Origin: Candidatus Rokuibacteriota bacterium
GTDB lineage: Bacteria > Methylomirabilota > Methylomirabilia > Rokubacteriales > CSP1-6
Length of the DNA: 53,797 nt
Direction of reading: 5' to 3'
Assembly: GCA_003220595.1 (NCBI GenBank)
Contig: QHSZ01000086.1
Location: 1 to 53,797, forward strand
A program made the position numbers and the translations under genes. Each line of letters begins with the position of its first letter. Within the stretch, counting starts at the first letter, position 1. The notes below the pieces were generated by a model. The model was not told the origin of the DNA. It did no database searches and was given only the letters and a program-made list of their open reading frames with translations. Below are positions 24,268-32,975 of the stretch, piece after piece.

Positions 24268-25163
24268 AGCCGGACCCGGGCCGGCCACGGTTCTCCGCCG
24301 TCGTCGTCGCGCGGAACGAGGAGCTCAACATCCGCCGCTGTCTCGAGCACCTCGCCTGGTGCCACGAGCGGATCGTCGTGGACATGACGAGCGAAGACCG
24401 CACGCGCGAGCTCGCCGGCCCGCTGGCGACCGCGATTCTCCCGCAGGCGTGGATTCCCCACATGGAGTTCGCGCGGAATCATGGAATTGACGCCGCCACC
24501 GGCGAGTGGGTCCTGATCGTGGACGCCGACGAGCTGATCCCCGCGAAGCTCGTGCGCCGCCTCGAGGAGCACGTCGCGGCGAGCCCCGCGACGGCCGGCG
24601 TCTGGATCCCACGGATGAACTACTTCTTCGGGCTGCCCGTGCCGCACGCCGGGGGCTTTCCCGACTACCAGCTGCGTCTCTTCAGGCGCGGCGCGGGCCG
24701 CTATCCGGACCAGCTGCACAGCGCGGCCGTCATCGACGGCCCCGTGGCGTACCTCCCGGTCGAGGACGGCGCGTGGATCGTCCACGACCGCCAGGGCACG
24801 ACCCTCACCGACGTCGTCCTCAAGTTCGACACCTACGCGGGCAAGGAGGCCCGGACCAGGCTCGCCGGGGGCCAACCGTTCGGCGGGCCGCGGACGGCGC
24901 TGTGGGCCGGGCTCTCCGCGTTCTGGTTCCGCTTCATCACCGCGCGGGGATATCGCGACGGCATGGCCGGGCTGCTCCTGAGCGTGCTGTTCGCGTTCTA
25001 CCGGTTCCTGGTCGAGGCCAAGGCGTGGGAGCTCTCCGGATTCGAGTCGCGCTGGGACCCCGACGCGCGGCGGCTCGGCTCGTTGAGGCATCTCGCCTGG
25101 GCGCTGACGACGGGAGGCGTCCGGCGGCTCCTCAGGCGGACGCGTCCGACGCGCTCGCCATGA
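24264..25163 (+). CDS. glycosyltransferase family 2 (WaaE/KdtX-like)
   Basis: 299 residues. A GT-A fold with FSAVVVARNEELNIRRCLEHL, IVVDMTSEDRT, FARNHGIDAATGEWVLIVDADELIP (metal-binding DAD) and the C-terminal LKFDTYAGKEARTRL pattern of the WaaE/KdtX-like GT2 group, which often add glucose to the heptose core. The C-terminal 60 residues contain a hydrophobic segment (MAGLLLSVLFAFYRFLVEAKAWE). Overlaps both neighbours by 4 nt. Confidence 0.88.
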   Translation: MKPDPGRPRFSAVVVARNEELNIRRCLEHLAWCHERIVVDMTSEDRTRELAGPLATAILPQAWIPHMEFARNHGIDAATGEWVLIVDADELIPAKLVRRLEEHVAASPATAGVWIPRMNYFFGLPVPHAGGFPDYQLRLFRRGAGRYPDQLHSAAVIDGPVAYLPVEDGAWIVHDRQGTTLTDVVLKFDTYAGKEARTRLAGGQPFGGPRTALWAGLSAFWFRFITARGYRDGMAGLLLSVLFAFYRFLVEAKAWELSGFESRWDPDARRLGSLRHLAWALTTGGVRRLLRRTRPTRSP

Positions 25164-25924
25164 TGAGCCAGCTCGTCCGCTACGCGCCGGTCATCCCGCT
25201 CATCGAGGGAGGGCGCCCGCGGCATATCCTCGAGGTCGGGCCGGGCTCGGAGGGGCTCGCAAAGTTCCTCACGCGGCGCTTCGTCGGCGCCGAGACGGAC
25301 TTCTCGGACTACACGGGCGCCGCGCGGCGCCCGAGCGCCCAGATGCTCGCGGTGCGCGCCGACGGCGCGGCGCTGCCCTTCGCCGCGGACGCCTTCGACC
25401 TCGTGCTGATGATCGACGTCCTGGAGCACGTGGCGCCCGGCGCGCGCGCCGGGATCGTCCGCGAGTGCGTCCGGGTGGCGCGCGGCACGGTCGCCATCGG
25501 GTTTCCGGCCGGGGCCTCCGCCGAGGCGCACGACCGCGAGTACGACCGCTGGCTCAGGGCGCGCGGGCTCCCACGCCCGGGCTGGCTCGCCGAGCATCTC
25601 GCGCATCCGTTCCCCAGCACGGGCGAGGTCGCTCCCGCCCTCGACGGCGCGCGCTGGGCCGCCCTCGACAACGCCTGGCTGCCCGCCCACCGCGTCGTCA
25701 TGCGCTGGGAGGCGCGGGCTCGCGGCGCGCGCTACTCGGCGCTCCTCGCCGACCTCCTGGCCCCGACCGCCTGGGACTGGTGCTCACACCGCGCGCTCAC
25801 GAACGCGCTCCGTGTGATCGCGCGGCCGCTCCGGCCGCTGCTCAGGCTGCTCGACCGCCGGCCCGCGTACCGGACGGTGATCGTGGTCGAGAAGGCACGC
25901 GCGCGCGAGGCCCGGCCCTGCTGA
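25160..25924 (+). CDS. class I SAM-dependent methyltransferase
   Basis: 254 residues. SAM motifs are HILEVGPGSEGLAKF and LPFAADAFDLVLMIDVLEHVAPGAR. The C-terminal half is helical and Arg-rich, ending in RTVIVVEKAR. The start is within ATGATGAGC: the first ATG (25160) overlaps the preceding stop; the second (25163) is equally possible and shortens the protein by one residue. Substrate unknown, presumably a sugar of the repeat unit. Confidence 0.87.
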   Translation: MMSQLVRYAPVIPLIEGGRPRHILEVGPGSEGLAKFLTRRFVGAETDFSDYTGAARRPSAQMLAVRADGAALPFAADAFDLVLMIDVLEHVAPGARAGIVRECVRVARGTVAIGFPAGASAEAHDREYDRWLRARGLPRPGWLAEHLAHPFPSTGEVAPALDGARWAALDNAWLPAHRVVMRWEARARGARYSALLADLLAPTAWDWCSHRALTNALRVIARPLRPLLRLLDRRPAYRTVIVVEKARAREARPC

Positions 25925-26814
25925 GCGTCGGCGTCGTGATCCCGACGTACAATTCGGCGGCCACGGTGACGGCGGCGATCGAGAGCGCCCTCGCCCAGGA
26001 GCCGGCGCCCGCGCACGTCGTCGTCGTGGACGACGGCTCGACCGACGGGACCGCCGACGCGTTGCGGCCCTTCGCGGGGCGGATCACGGGCGTGACCCAG
26101 ACGAACCGGGGCCCGGCCGCGGCCCGCAACGTCGGCCTGGCCCGGCTCTCTACGGACGCCGTGGTGTTCCTCGACGCCGACGACCTTCTGCTCCCGGGCG
26201 CCCTCGCGTGCCGCGCCCGGCTCCTCGCCAGCGCCGACACGGTCTGGGCCCACACCGACGGCTGGCTCGAGGACCCGACCCTCGTGCGGCAACGCTTCTC
26301 CGCGTGCTACCCGCCGGTCGACGACCGGGTCGAGGGATGGATCTTCACCGGGCTCCTGCGCCGGAACTTCATCACGGCCGACGCCGTCATCGCGCGTCGT
26401 GACGTCGTCAGCGGGCTCGGCGGCTTCGACGAGACGATCCGCGGCACGGAGGACTGGGAGCTCTGGCTCCGTCTCGCCGTTCGTCACGCGGTGGCCCACA
26501 GCGCCGAGCCGACGTTCGTCTACCGGGCGCGCCCCCGGACGCTCTCGAGCGACCGCGCGCGCATGGACCGGATGCGATACCTGACGCTCGTGACGGCGCA
26601 CCGTTTGTTCCCCGCGGCCGTCCGTGAGGCCGGCGTGCCCGCCCGCCGCTCGGTCGCCGACGCGTACAACGGCCTCGGCGACGCGCTGGCGGCCGAGGGG
26701 CGCTGGCGCGAGGCCGCGGGATACTTCGCCGCGTCGCTCCGGCTCTGGCCGCTGCAGCGCGGCGCGTGGCTCAGGTGGCTCCGCGGCCGCGCCGCCGCCC
26801 CGTCGGGACCATGA
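25921..26814 (+). CDS. glycosyltransferase family 2, probable CTG start
   Basis: 297 residues. GT-A motifs: VGVVIPTYNSAATVTAAIESAL, VVVVDDGSTDGTADAL, GPAAARNVGLA, VVFLDADDLLLPG (DxD) and GTEDWELWLRLA. Upstream in this frame there is no ATG, GTG or TTG close enough, whereas CTG at 25921 forms a CTGA overlap with the preceding stop, matching the NTGA overlaps all around it. The only in-frame GTG (25936) would delete part of the first beta strand. The C-terminal 90 residues include a TPR-like helix pair (AYNGLGDALAAEGRWREAAGYFAASLRLWP). The stop overlaps the next ATG. Confidence 0.87.
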   Translation: MSVGVVIPTYNSAATVTAAIESALAQEPAPAHVVVVDDGSTDGTADALRPFAGRITGVTQTNRGPAAARNVGLARLSTDAVVFLDADDLLLPGALACRARLLASADTVWAHTDGWLEDPTLVRQRFSACYPPVDDRVEGWIFTGLLRRNFITADAVIARRDVVSGLGGFDETIRGTEDWELWLRLAVRHAVAHSAEPTFVYRARPRTLSSDRARMDRMRYLTLVTAHRLFPAAVREAGVPARRSVADAYNGLGDALAAEGRWREAAGYFAASLRLWPLQRGAWLRWLRGRAAAPSGP

Positions 26815-27749
26815 CCGAGATGGCGGTGGTCGTGGTGAGCTACAACACGCGCGAGCTGACGCTCGCGGCGCTCGCCTCGGCGCGGGTCGCGACGGACGGG
26901 CGCGACGCCGTCGTCGTCGCCGCGGACAACGGCTCGGGCGACGGCACGTGCGCGGCGGTGCGGGCCGCGTTCCCCGACGTCGTGCTGCTGGAGAACCCCG
27001 ACAACCCCGGCTATGGCCCTGCCATCAATCGGGCGGCGGCTCTCCACCCGGCCGTGTACCTCTGCGCGATGAACGCCGACGTGATGCTCGCGCCGGCGAG
27101 CCTCCAAACGCTGCGCGCCTACCTCGCGGGCCATCCGGAGTGCGCACTCGCCGGGCCTGCGCTCGCCTATCCCGACGGAACGCCGCAGCGGTCGTGCAAG
27201 CGCTTCCCCACGCTCGGTCAGGCACTGGGCGAGCTCCTCGGCGTCCACGCGCTCCTGCCGGAGAACCGCTGGGTGCGGAGGTTCTACTACGCGGACCGCG
27301 ACCTCTCGCGCGACACGCCGGTAGACTGCGTGTCGGGGGCGGTGATGCTGATCCGCGGCGACGCCTTCGCCCGCGTCGGTGGCTTCGACGAAGGCTTCAG
27401 GATGTACTTCGAGGAGACGGACCTCTGCCGGCGCTTCCGCGCCGCCGGGCTCGGCGTGGCCTTCTGCCCCGACGCGCGCGCCGTCCACCACCTCGGCGCG
27501 AGCACGCGAGAAACGTCGGCGCGGCAGGTCGAGTACTACCTGAGCTACGTCCGCTACTTCCGCAAGCACCACGGCCGCGCGGCCCGGGCCGCGCTCACCC
27601 TGGCCGTCGTGCTCGGCACGCTCGGCCGGATGGCGGGCCTGCCCGTGCGCTATCCGCCGCTCGACCGGCGGCGCGCGGCCCTGCTCCGCGCCAAAGAGGG
27701 CGCGTGCGCGCGGCTCCTGCGCGCCCTCGGGCCGTCGGCGGCGGTGTAG
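26811..27749 (+). CDS. glycosyltransferase family 2 (rhamnosyltransferase-like)
   Basis: 312 residues. VVVVSYNTRELTLAAL, AADNGSGDGT, NPGYGPAINRAA, LCAMNADVML and FDEGFRMYFEETDLCRRFRAAG are the signature of the WbbL/rhamnosyltransferase branch of GT2. The metal-binding motif reads NAD rather than DxD, as is common in this branch. Hydrophobic tail AALTLAVVLGTLGRMAGLPV. Cytosolic face of the membrane, adding a deoxy-hexose or similar sugar to the lipid-linked glycan. ATGA overlap with the preceding gene. Confidence 0.9.
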   Translation: MTEMAVVVVSYNTRELTLAALASARVATDGRDAVVVAADNGSGDGTCAAVRAAFPDVVLLENPDNPGYGPAINRAAALHPAVYLCAMNADVMLAPASLQTLRAYLAGHPECALAGPALAYPDGTPQRSCKRFPTLGQALGELLGVHALLPENRWVRRFYYADRDLSRDTPVDCVSGAVMLIRGDAFARVGGFDEGFRMYFEETDLCRRFRAAGLGVAFCPDARAVHHLGASTRETSARQVEYYLSYVRYFRKHHGRAARAALTLAVVLGTLGRMAGLPVRYPPLDRRRAALLRAKEGACARLLRALGPSAAV

Positions 27750-27765
27750 GGATCGAGCGGCCGCC

Positions 27766-28899
27766 GTGAAGGTCGCCATCGTCGAGACGGGGGGCTGGGG
27801 CGGCATCGCGCACTATGCCTTCAATCTCTGCAACGCGCTCAGTGAGTGCGGCGCCGAGCCGTGGCTGCTCACGAACGTCCGGTACGAGCTCGGCGAGCTC
27901 CCGCGCGCGTTCCGCGTGGAGCGATGCTTCGACGGGCGCCACGGGTACCCGCGCGCCGCCGGCCGGCTCCTCAGGCACCTCGCCGCGCTGGGCCCCGACG
28001 TCGTCCACGTCCAGAGCCTCCTCTCGACGCGCTTCGACGGGTGGCTCTGGCCGCTCGTCCGGCGGCGCCGACCGCTCGTCGGCACGGTCCACAACGTGCG
28101 GAGCCACGAGAACGTGCGCTGGGAGGACTGGACGTGGTGGCGCGTGCTGCGCGCCGCCGACGCGGTCGTCGTCCACACGCAGGAGGCGGCCGCGCTCGCG
28201 GCGCGACGGCTCGGCCCCGCGGCGCGGATCAAGGTCATCCACCACGGGGACTATGGGTTCTTCGCGCCCGGCGGCGGCGTCGATCGCGCGCGCGCGCGCC
28301 GTCGCCTCGGCCTCGCGGCGGGTGGCCGTCTCGTCCTGGCGTTCGGCGCGATCCGACCGTACAAGGGCATCCTCGAGCTGATCGGCGCGTGGGCGGCGGT
28401 GCGTGCGCGTCATCCCGACGCCAGCCTCGTGATCGTGGGGCCGCTCCTGGTTGGCAGCGAAGCCGCGTATCATCGGGCGATCGAGGGCGCCGGCGTGGCC
28501 GACGCCGTGACGTTCCGTCCGACCTACGTGCCCCACGCGGAGGTCGCCCTCTACTTCGGAGCGGCCGACGTCGCCGTGTATAACTATCGTGAGGTGACGG
28601 ACAGCGGGTCGCTCCGCATCGCCTGCAGCCTCGGGACGCCTGTCGTGGCGACCGCGGTGGGCGCGTTCCGCGAGTTCCTGACGGACGGCGTGAGCGCCAG
28701 GCTCGTGCCTCCCGGCGACGCGGCGGCGCTCGCCGCGGCGCTCGGCGGGGTCCTCGAGGATCCCGCGGGCGCGGCCCGCATGGCGGCCGCGGCGCGCGAC
28801 CTCGTGACGGCCCGCTGGTCGTGGGCCGTCAGCGCTCAGGCGACCCTCGAGCTGTACCGGACGGTGGTCCGTGAGCGCGCCGGAGATCGGACCGGGTGA
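27766..28899 (+). CDS. glycosyltransferase family 4 (GT-B)
   Basis: 377 residues, starting with GTG 16 nt after the preceding gene. N-terminal Rossmann half KVAIVETGGWGGIAHYAFNL. The C-terminal half has LVLAFGAIRPYKGILELIGAW, SLVIVGPLL, VTFRPTYVPHAEVALYFGAADVAVYNYREVTDSGSLRIACSLGTPVVATAVGAFREFL. The usual E-x7-E motif is altered: the first position reads REVTDSGSL. Retaining sugar transfer to the growing glycan is expected. The stop overlaps the GTG of the next GT4 gene. Confidence 0.9.
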   Translation: MKVAIVETGGWGGIAHYAFNLCNALSECGAEPWLLTNVRYELGELPRAFRVERCFDGRHGYPRAAGRLLRHLAALGPDVVHVQSLLSTRFDGWLWPLVRRRRPLVGTVHNVRSHENVRWEDWTWWRVLRAADAVVVHTQEAAALAARRLGPAARIKVIHHGDYGFFAPGGGVDRARARRRLGLAAGGRLVLAFGAIRPYKGILELIGAWAAVRARHPDASLVIVGPLLVGSEAAYHRAIEGAGVADAVTFRPTYVPHAEVALYFGAADVAVYNYREVTDSGSLRIACSLGTPVVATAVGAFREFLTDGVSARLVPPGDAAALAAALGGVLEDPAGAARMAAAARDLVTARWSWAVSAQATLELYRTVVRERAGDRTG

Positions 28900-30014
28900 G
28901 CGAGCCTCAGCCCGTCCTCCTCATGGCGAACTTCGCGGATCGGATCGGTGGCGGAGAAGAGAGCCTGCTCGGGTTGGTGCGCGGGCTCGACCGGCGGCGG
29001 TTCGCTCCGCACGTCCACGTGCCCGGGGAGGGCGGCATGGCGATCGAGCTGCGCCGCATCGGCGTCCCGCTCGCCCTCCGACCGCTCCCCACGGTGCGGC
29101 CCTGGACCCTCCTCGCGGGCGGTCGCGCGGTCCGCGACCTGCGCGCGCTCCTCTCCGCACGGCGCATTCGACTCGTCCACGCGCACGGGAGTCGTTCTGC
29201 CCTGTACGCCGGGCTCGCGGCCCGGAGATCTCGGATCCCCGTCATCTGGCACGTCAGGATCGTCGATCGGGACCCGTGGCTCGACGGTCTCCTGCTGCGG
29301 CTGTCGAGCGCCATCGTGGCGAACTCGGCCGCTGCCGCCGGGCGCTTTCGCGGGCGCGCCGGTGCGGGGACGAAGGTCCACATCGTTCCGAACGGTGTGG
29401 ACCTCGAGATGTTCAGCCCTGGGGCCCACGCCACGACGACGCCCGCGCCGTCGGCGGAGGGGGCGGTCGTCTACATCGGACGCCTCGAGCACGGCAAAGG
29501 TCCCGACGTTTTTCTCGAGGCGGCCCGGGTCGTCCAGCGGGCGCTGCCGCGGGTGAGGTTCGTCCTGGTCGGGGACGGTCCGATGCGCGCCGCCCTCGAG
29601 GCGGACGCGCGCGCGGCCGACGTGCGGGCCACGTTCGTCGGGCACCAGGCCGACCCCCGTCCGTTTCTGGGGATGGCCGAGGCGGTCGTCGTCCCGTCGA
29701 GGCAGGAGGCGTTCGGCCGCGTCCTGATCGAGGCCATGGCCGCCGAGGTCCCGGTCGTCGCCACGCGCGTGGGAGGTATCCCCGAGGTCTGCGTCGATGG
29801 TCGAACCGGGCTCCTCGTTCCACCCGAGGATCCAGGCGCGCTGGCAGGAGCGATCGTGAGCACATTGACCGATCCCGACGCCACGCGGGCCCGCGTCCGC
29901 GCCGCGGCGGCGGACGTGCGCGCGCGCTTCACGCTCGCCGCTCACGTCGCGCGCATCCAGCAGCTCTACGACGCGGTCCTCGCGCCGGGACGGGTCGATG
30001 GCGTCCCCCGCTGA
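28896..30014 (+). CDS. glycosyltransferase family 4 (GT-B)
   Basis: 372 residues. VLLMANFADRIGGGEESLLGLVRGLD at the N-terminus, VPNGVDLEMFSPG at the hinge, and in the C-terminal domain VVYIGRLEHGKGPDVFLEAA, FVLVGDGPMR and PSRQEAFGRVLIEAMAAEVPVVATRVGGIPE, with the E-x7-E motif in EAFGRVLIE. Retaining GT4. The GTG start overlaps the preceding stop by 4 nt, and the 3' end overlaps the start of the next gene by 17 nt. Confidence 0.93.
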   Translation: MSEPQPVLLMANFADRIGGGEESLLGLVRGLDRRRFAPHVHVPGEGGMAIELRRIGVPLALRPLPTVRPWTLLAGGRAVRDLRALLSARRIRLVHAHGSRSALYAGLAARRSRIPVIWHVRIVDRDPWLDGLLLRLSSAIVANSAAAAGRFRGRAGAGTKVHIVPNGVDLEMFSPGAHATTTPAPSAEGAVVYIGRLEHGKGPDVFLEAARVVQRALPRVRFVLVGDGPMRAALEADARAADVRATFVGHQADPRPFLGMAEAVVVPSRQEAFGRVLIEAMAAEVPVVATRVGGIPEVCVDGRTGLLVPPEDPGALAGAIVSTLTDPDATRARVRAAAADVRARFTLAAHVARIQQLYDAVLAPGRVDGVPR

Positions 30015-31590
30015 GGCGGAGGGCGGGGGCGGCCGGCGCGGGGACGGCCTCTGGCTCCCCGGGCTCATCCTCTCGGGGGCCGCGATCCTGCTCCGCCTGG
30101 CCGTCGCGAGTCGGCGCGAAGGGATCGAGGTGGACGGCATCACCTATCTGACCAACGCCCGTGCACTCCTCTCCGACTTCGGTGCGTTCACCGTGCTCCA
30201 CCCACCCCTCTACTCCATCCTCCTCACGCCGTTTCTCTGGCTCTCGGCCGACGCGGAATGGGTCGCGCGCGTCGTCTCGGCGGTGCTCGGTGGCCTGTGG
30301 GTGTGGCCCACGCTCTGGCTCAGCCGTGGAGCGACGGACGCGCGGGTCGCCTGGCTCGCCGGCCTGCTGGTGGCCGTGAGCCCGTCGGCGGTCGAGGCCA
30401 GCACCCGCGTGCTCTCCGAACCCATCGCCGGCCTCACCCTCACGACGTTCTTCGTCGTGCTCGTGCGCGCCCTGCGCACGGGATCGCTCGGGTCCGCGGC
30501 CCTCGCCGGGGTTCTCGGGGGGCTGACGACGTTGTCGCGCCCGGAGGGCATGGCCTACCTGGCGCTCGCCTGGGTCGTGCTGGCGCGGGCACCGCGGCTC
30601 GTCGCCTGGCGCGCGTCGCGCCACGTCCTGGCCGGACTCGGTGTGCTCACGCTCGTCTGGTGCGCGGTCTTGTTCCCGTACATGGCGCTCGTCAAGCGCG
30701 AGACGGGGCACTGGCACTGGAGCGGCAAGGTGGGACAGACGCTCGTGTTCGCCGAGAGCGTCGGCGACGAGCGTCCGGGCGCGGCCATGGAGCGTGCGAT
30801 CACGGACCCGGCGCCCGATGTCCCGCGGACGCTCCTCGACTACGTGCTCGCCCGCCCCCGGGAGGCCGTGAAGCGAATCGCGATCAACCTCCATCTGGTG
30901 GACAAGTATTTCGCGCCCGGGCTGCTCCAGTCGGGCGGGATCGCGCTGCTGGCCGTGGGCCTGGTCCAGCTCCAGTGGAGGCGCGGCCCGGCGCCGCCGG
31001 AGTGGTTTCTCGCGATCGCACCGTTGCCGCTCCTCGGTCTTTTGCTGTTCGTCCTCGACGCTCGCTACGGCACGCCCCTCGTGCCGGTGCTGAGCATCAT
31101 CGCGGCGATCGGCCTACGGCGTCTCGGACAGCCCGACGACCCGTCGCCGCACCTGTCGGTGCGCGCCCGGATCCTGCTCGTCGTCGTGCTGCTGAGTTTC
31201 GGCCCGTGGATCGCGCGCCCATGGTTCCGGCAGGACCCGGCCGCCGTCGAGAAGCAGGCCGGGCTCTGGATCCGTCGCTCCACCGGGCCGGGAGCCACGT
31301 TCATCGGACGCTATCCCGTGATCGCCCACTACGCGGAGGCCCGGGCGATCCCGTTCGGACAGCGCTCGCTCGACGCCGCGCTCGCCGAGGGACGGAGCCT
31401 CGGCGCGCGCTTCGTGGTCGCCGATAGCGTCCGCCTCCCGGAGTCGCGTCCCGACCTGCTGGGGCTCGTGGCGGGCGCTCGGGTGCGCCCGGACCTGGAG
31501 CTCGCCCACGTCGAGGAGGACCGGGCGGGCCGCCGCGTGGTGATCTACCAGATCCGGGACGCCGACGCTCGACGGGTCCGAACTCCGTGA
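29998..31590 (+). CDS. membrane glycosyltransferase, GT39/ArnT-like
   Basis: 530 residues with about ten membrane helices. Features of polyprenol-phosphate-sugar-dependent GT-C enzymes: an acidic pair in the first loop (EGIEVDGITYLTNARALLSDFG), a short HPPLYSILLTPFLWL helix, and LTTLSRPEGMAYLALAW. A soluble C-terminal section follows (TGPGATFIGRYPVIAHYAEARAIPF). It would transfer a sugar in the periplasm from a lipid-linked donor. ATG at 29998 lies within the preceding gene (17-nt overlap). Confidence 0.83.
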   Translation: MASPAEAEGGGGRRGDGLWLPGLILSGAAILLRLAVASRREGIEVDGITYLTNARALLSDFGAFTVLHPPLYSILLTPFLWLSADAEWVARVVSAVLGGLWVWPTLWLSRGATDARVAWLAGLLVAVSPSAVEASTRVLSEPIAGLTLTTFFVVLVRALRTGSLGSAALAGVLGGLTTLSRPEGMAYLALAWVVLARAPRLVAWRASRHVLAGLGVLTLVWCAVLFPYMALVKRETGHWHWSGKVGQTLVFAESVGDERPGAAMERAITDPAPDVPRTLLDYVLARPREAVKRIAINLHLVDKYFAPGLLQSGGIALLAVGLVQLQWRRGPAPPEWFLAIAPLPLLGLLLFVLDARYGTPLVPVLSIIAAIGLRRLGQPDDPSPHLSVRARILLVVVLLSFGPWIARPWFRQDPAAVEKQAGLWIRRSTGPGATFIGRYPVIAHYAEARAIPFGQRSLDAALAEGRSLGARFVVADSVRLPESRPDLLGLVAGARVRPDLELAHVEEDRAGRRVVIYQIRDADARRVRTP

Positions 31591-32975
31591 CGGTGGAGGC
31601 GCCACGGGACGTCCGATTCCTCGCGGCGACGGTGCTCGTCGCCGTCGCGCTCGCGTGGGCCTGCTTCGCGCGGGCGGCGCTGCCGACACGGGTGGAGGGC
31701 CTGCGGCTGATGGTGGCAAGCGTCCTCGCCGCCCTCGCGTTCACGCCCGTGGGTCCACGCCGGCGACAGGGGCTGCTCCTGGGGCTCCTGTCGGCCTGGC
31801 TGCTGCTGAACCTTTGGGACGCACGCTGGCTCTCGATCCTGACGACGAACTTCACCACGCCCGGTCGGTGGGCGAGCGCGCACACGCCCTCGAACGACTA
31901 CTGGGTCTTCTACCATGCGGCCCGCGACACGTACGTTCTCGGCGGATCGCCGTACGCGGTCGGTAACAACTTTCCGATCCCGACGTACTGGTTCATCCAC
32001 CTCCTCGCCGGTGCTGGCCGGCTGCCGATCGAGTGGGCCGGGAGCGTCCTCTGGGGCCTGAACCTCCTGATCCTCGCGGCGAGCCTCGGCGCCGCGGTCC
32101 TCCTGCTTCGCACGGCGCGCCCGGCGTCGAGCCTTGCGGGCGTCCTTCTGGTCCTGCTCCTCGTGACGACGAACCCCGTCCTGTCGGCGTGGGCGACGGG
32201 ACAGACGATCATCCTCGCTCTCGGCTTCTGGGTGCTCGGCGCCCTCGTCTGGGATCGGTGGCGTGGCCTCGGGCGTGAGGTCGGGTGCGCCGCGGCCCTC
32301 GTGATCGCCGGGATGATCAAGCCCCCGCTGCTGATCTTCCCGGCGGCGTTCGGGGTTCGGGCGCTGGGTGAGGCGGCCCTGGGCGGGCTGCGCCGGGGTG
32401 GGGGCCCTTCCCCCAGCGCCCGGGTCGGTTGGTGGTCGGTCGCGATCGTCGCAGCGTTCGTCGCCGTGGCGGTCGTGCTCCCAGGCGGCGTCACCTGGCA
32501 GACGCTGGGGCAGTTCCCGCAGATCGGGCACACGGCTCAGCTGACGATCGGCTACGAGCTGCGGTTCAACTTCAGCCTGCCCTTCATCCTGCTGCGAAAG
32601 CTCGAGCAACACGGCCTCCTGTCGCTCGGCCGATGGCTCGAGCCCTCGAACACCGTCCTCGGCAGTCTCGCGGCGGTCCTCTTCGCCGTGCGCCTCGGGC
32701 CGTGCCCGTCGGTGTTCCGCGACCTGGCGCCAGGCTTGTTGATTCCACCGCTCGTCCTGGGCGCCTTCGAGTCGTACTACGCGACCTGGTTCCTTCCGTT
32801 CCTGCTCTGGGTCGGCGCGCGGGCGGTGAACGGGACGATGCCGCCCCGCGCTCAGGCGCTCGCCTGGAGCGGGCTTGGCCTGGTCCAGGTCTTCACGAGC
32901 CCGCTCTTCCTCGTCGGCGTGGTCCTGCTGCTTCTGACCTCTGACGACGGCCGCGGTGAGGCCGGCGACCCATGA
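31587..32975 (+). CDS. polytopic GT87/DUF2029-like glycosyltransferase
   Basis: 462 residues with about ten membrane helices. The loop SNDYWVFYHAARDTYVLGGSPYAVGNNFPIPTYWFIHLL has the D...Y..A......G..PY pattern of the GT87 (alpha-mannosyltransferase-like) GT-C family, and GMIKPPLLIFPAAF fits its later K.P motif. Expected to use a polyprenyl-phosphate sugar at the outer face of the inner membrane. GTG start in a GTGA overlap; the stop overlaps the ATG of the next gene. Confidence 0.8.
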   Translation: MTVEAPRDVRFLAATVLVAVALAWACFARAALPTRVEGLRLMVASVLAALAFTPVGPRRRQGLLLGLLSAWLLLNLWDARWLSILTTNFTTPGRWASAHTPSNDYWVFYHAARDTYVLGGSPYAVGNNFPIPTYWFIHLLAGAGRLPIEWAGSVLWGLNLLILAASLGAAVLLLRTARPASSLAGVLLVLLLVTTNPVLSAWATGQTIILALGFWVLGALVWDRWRGLGREVGCAAALVIAGMIKPPLLIFPAAFGVRALGEAALGGLRRGGGPSPSARVGWWSVAIVAAFVAVAVVLPGGVTWQTLGQFPQIGHTAQLTIGYELRFNFSLPFILLRKLEQHGLLSLGRWLEPSNTVLGSLAAVLFAVRLGPCPSVFRDLAPGLLIPPLVLGAFESYYATWFLPFLLWVGARAVNGTMPPRAQALAWSGLGLVQVFTSPLFLVGVVLLLLTSDDGRGEAGDP

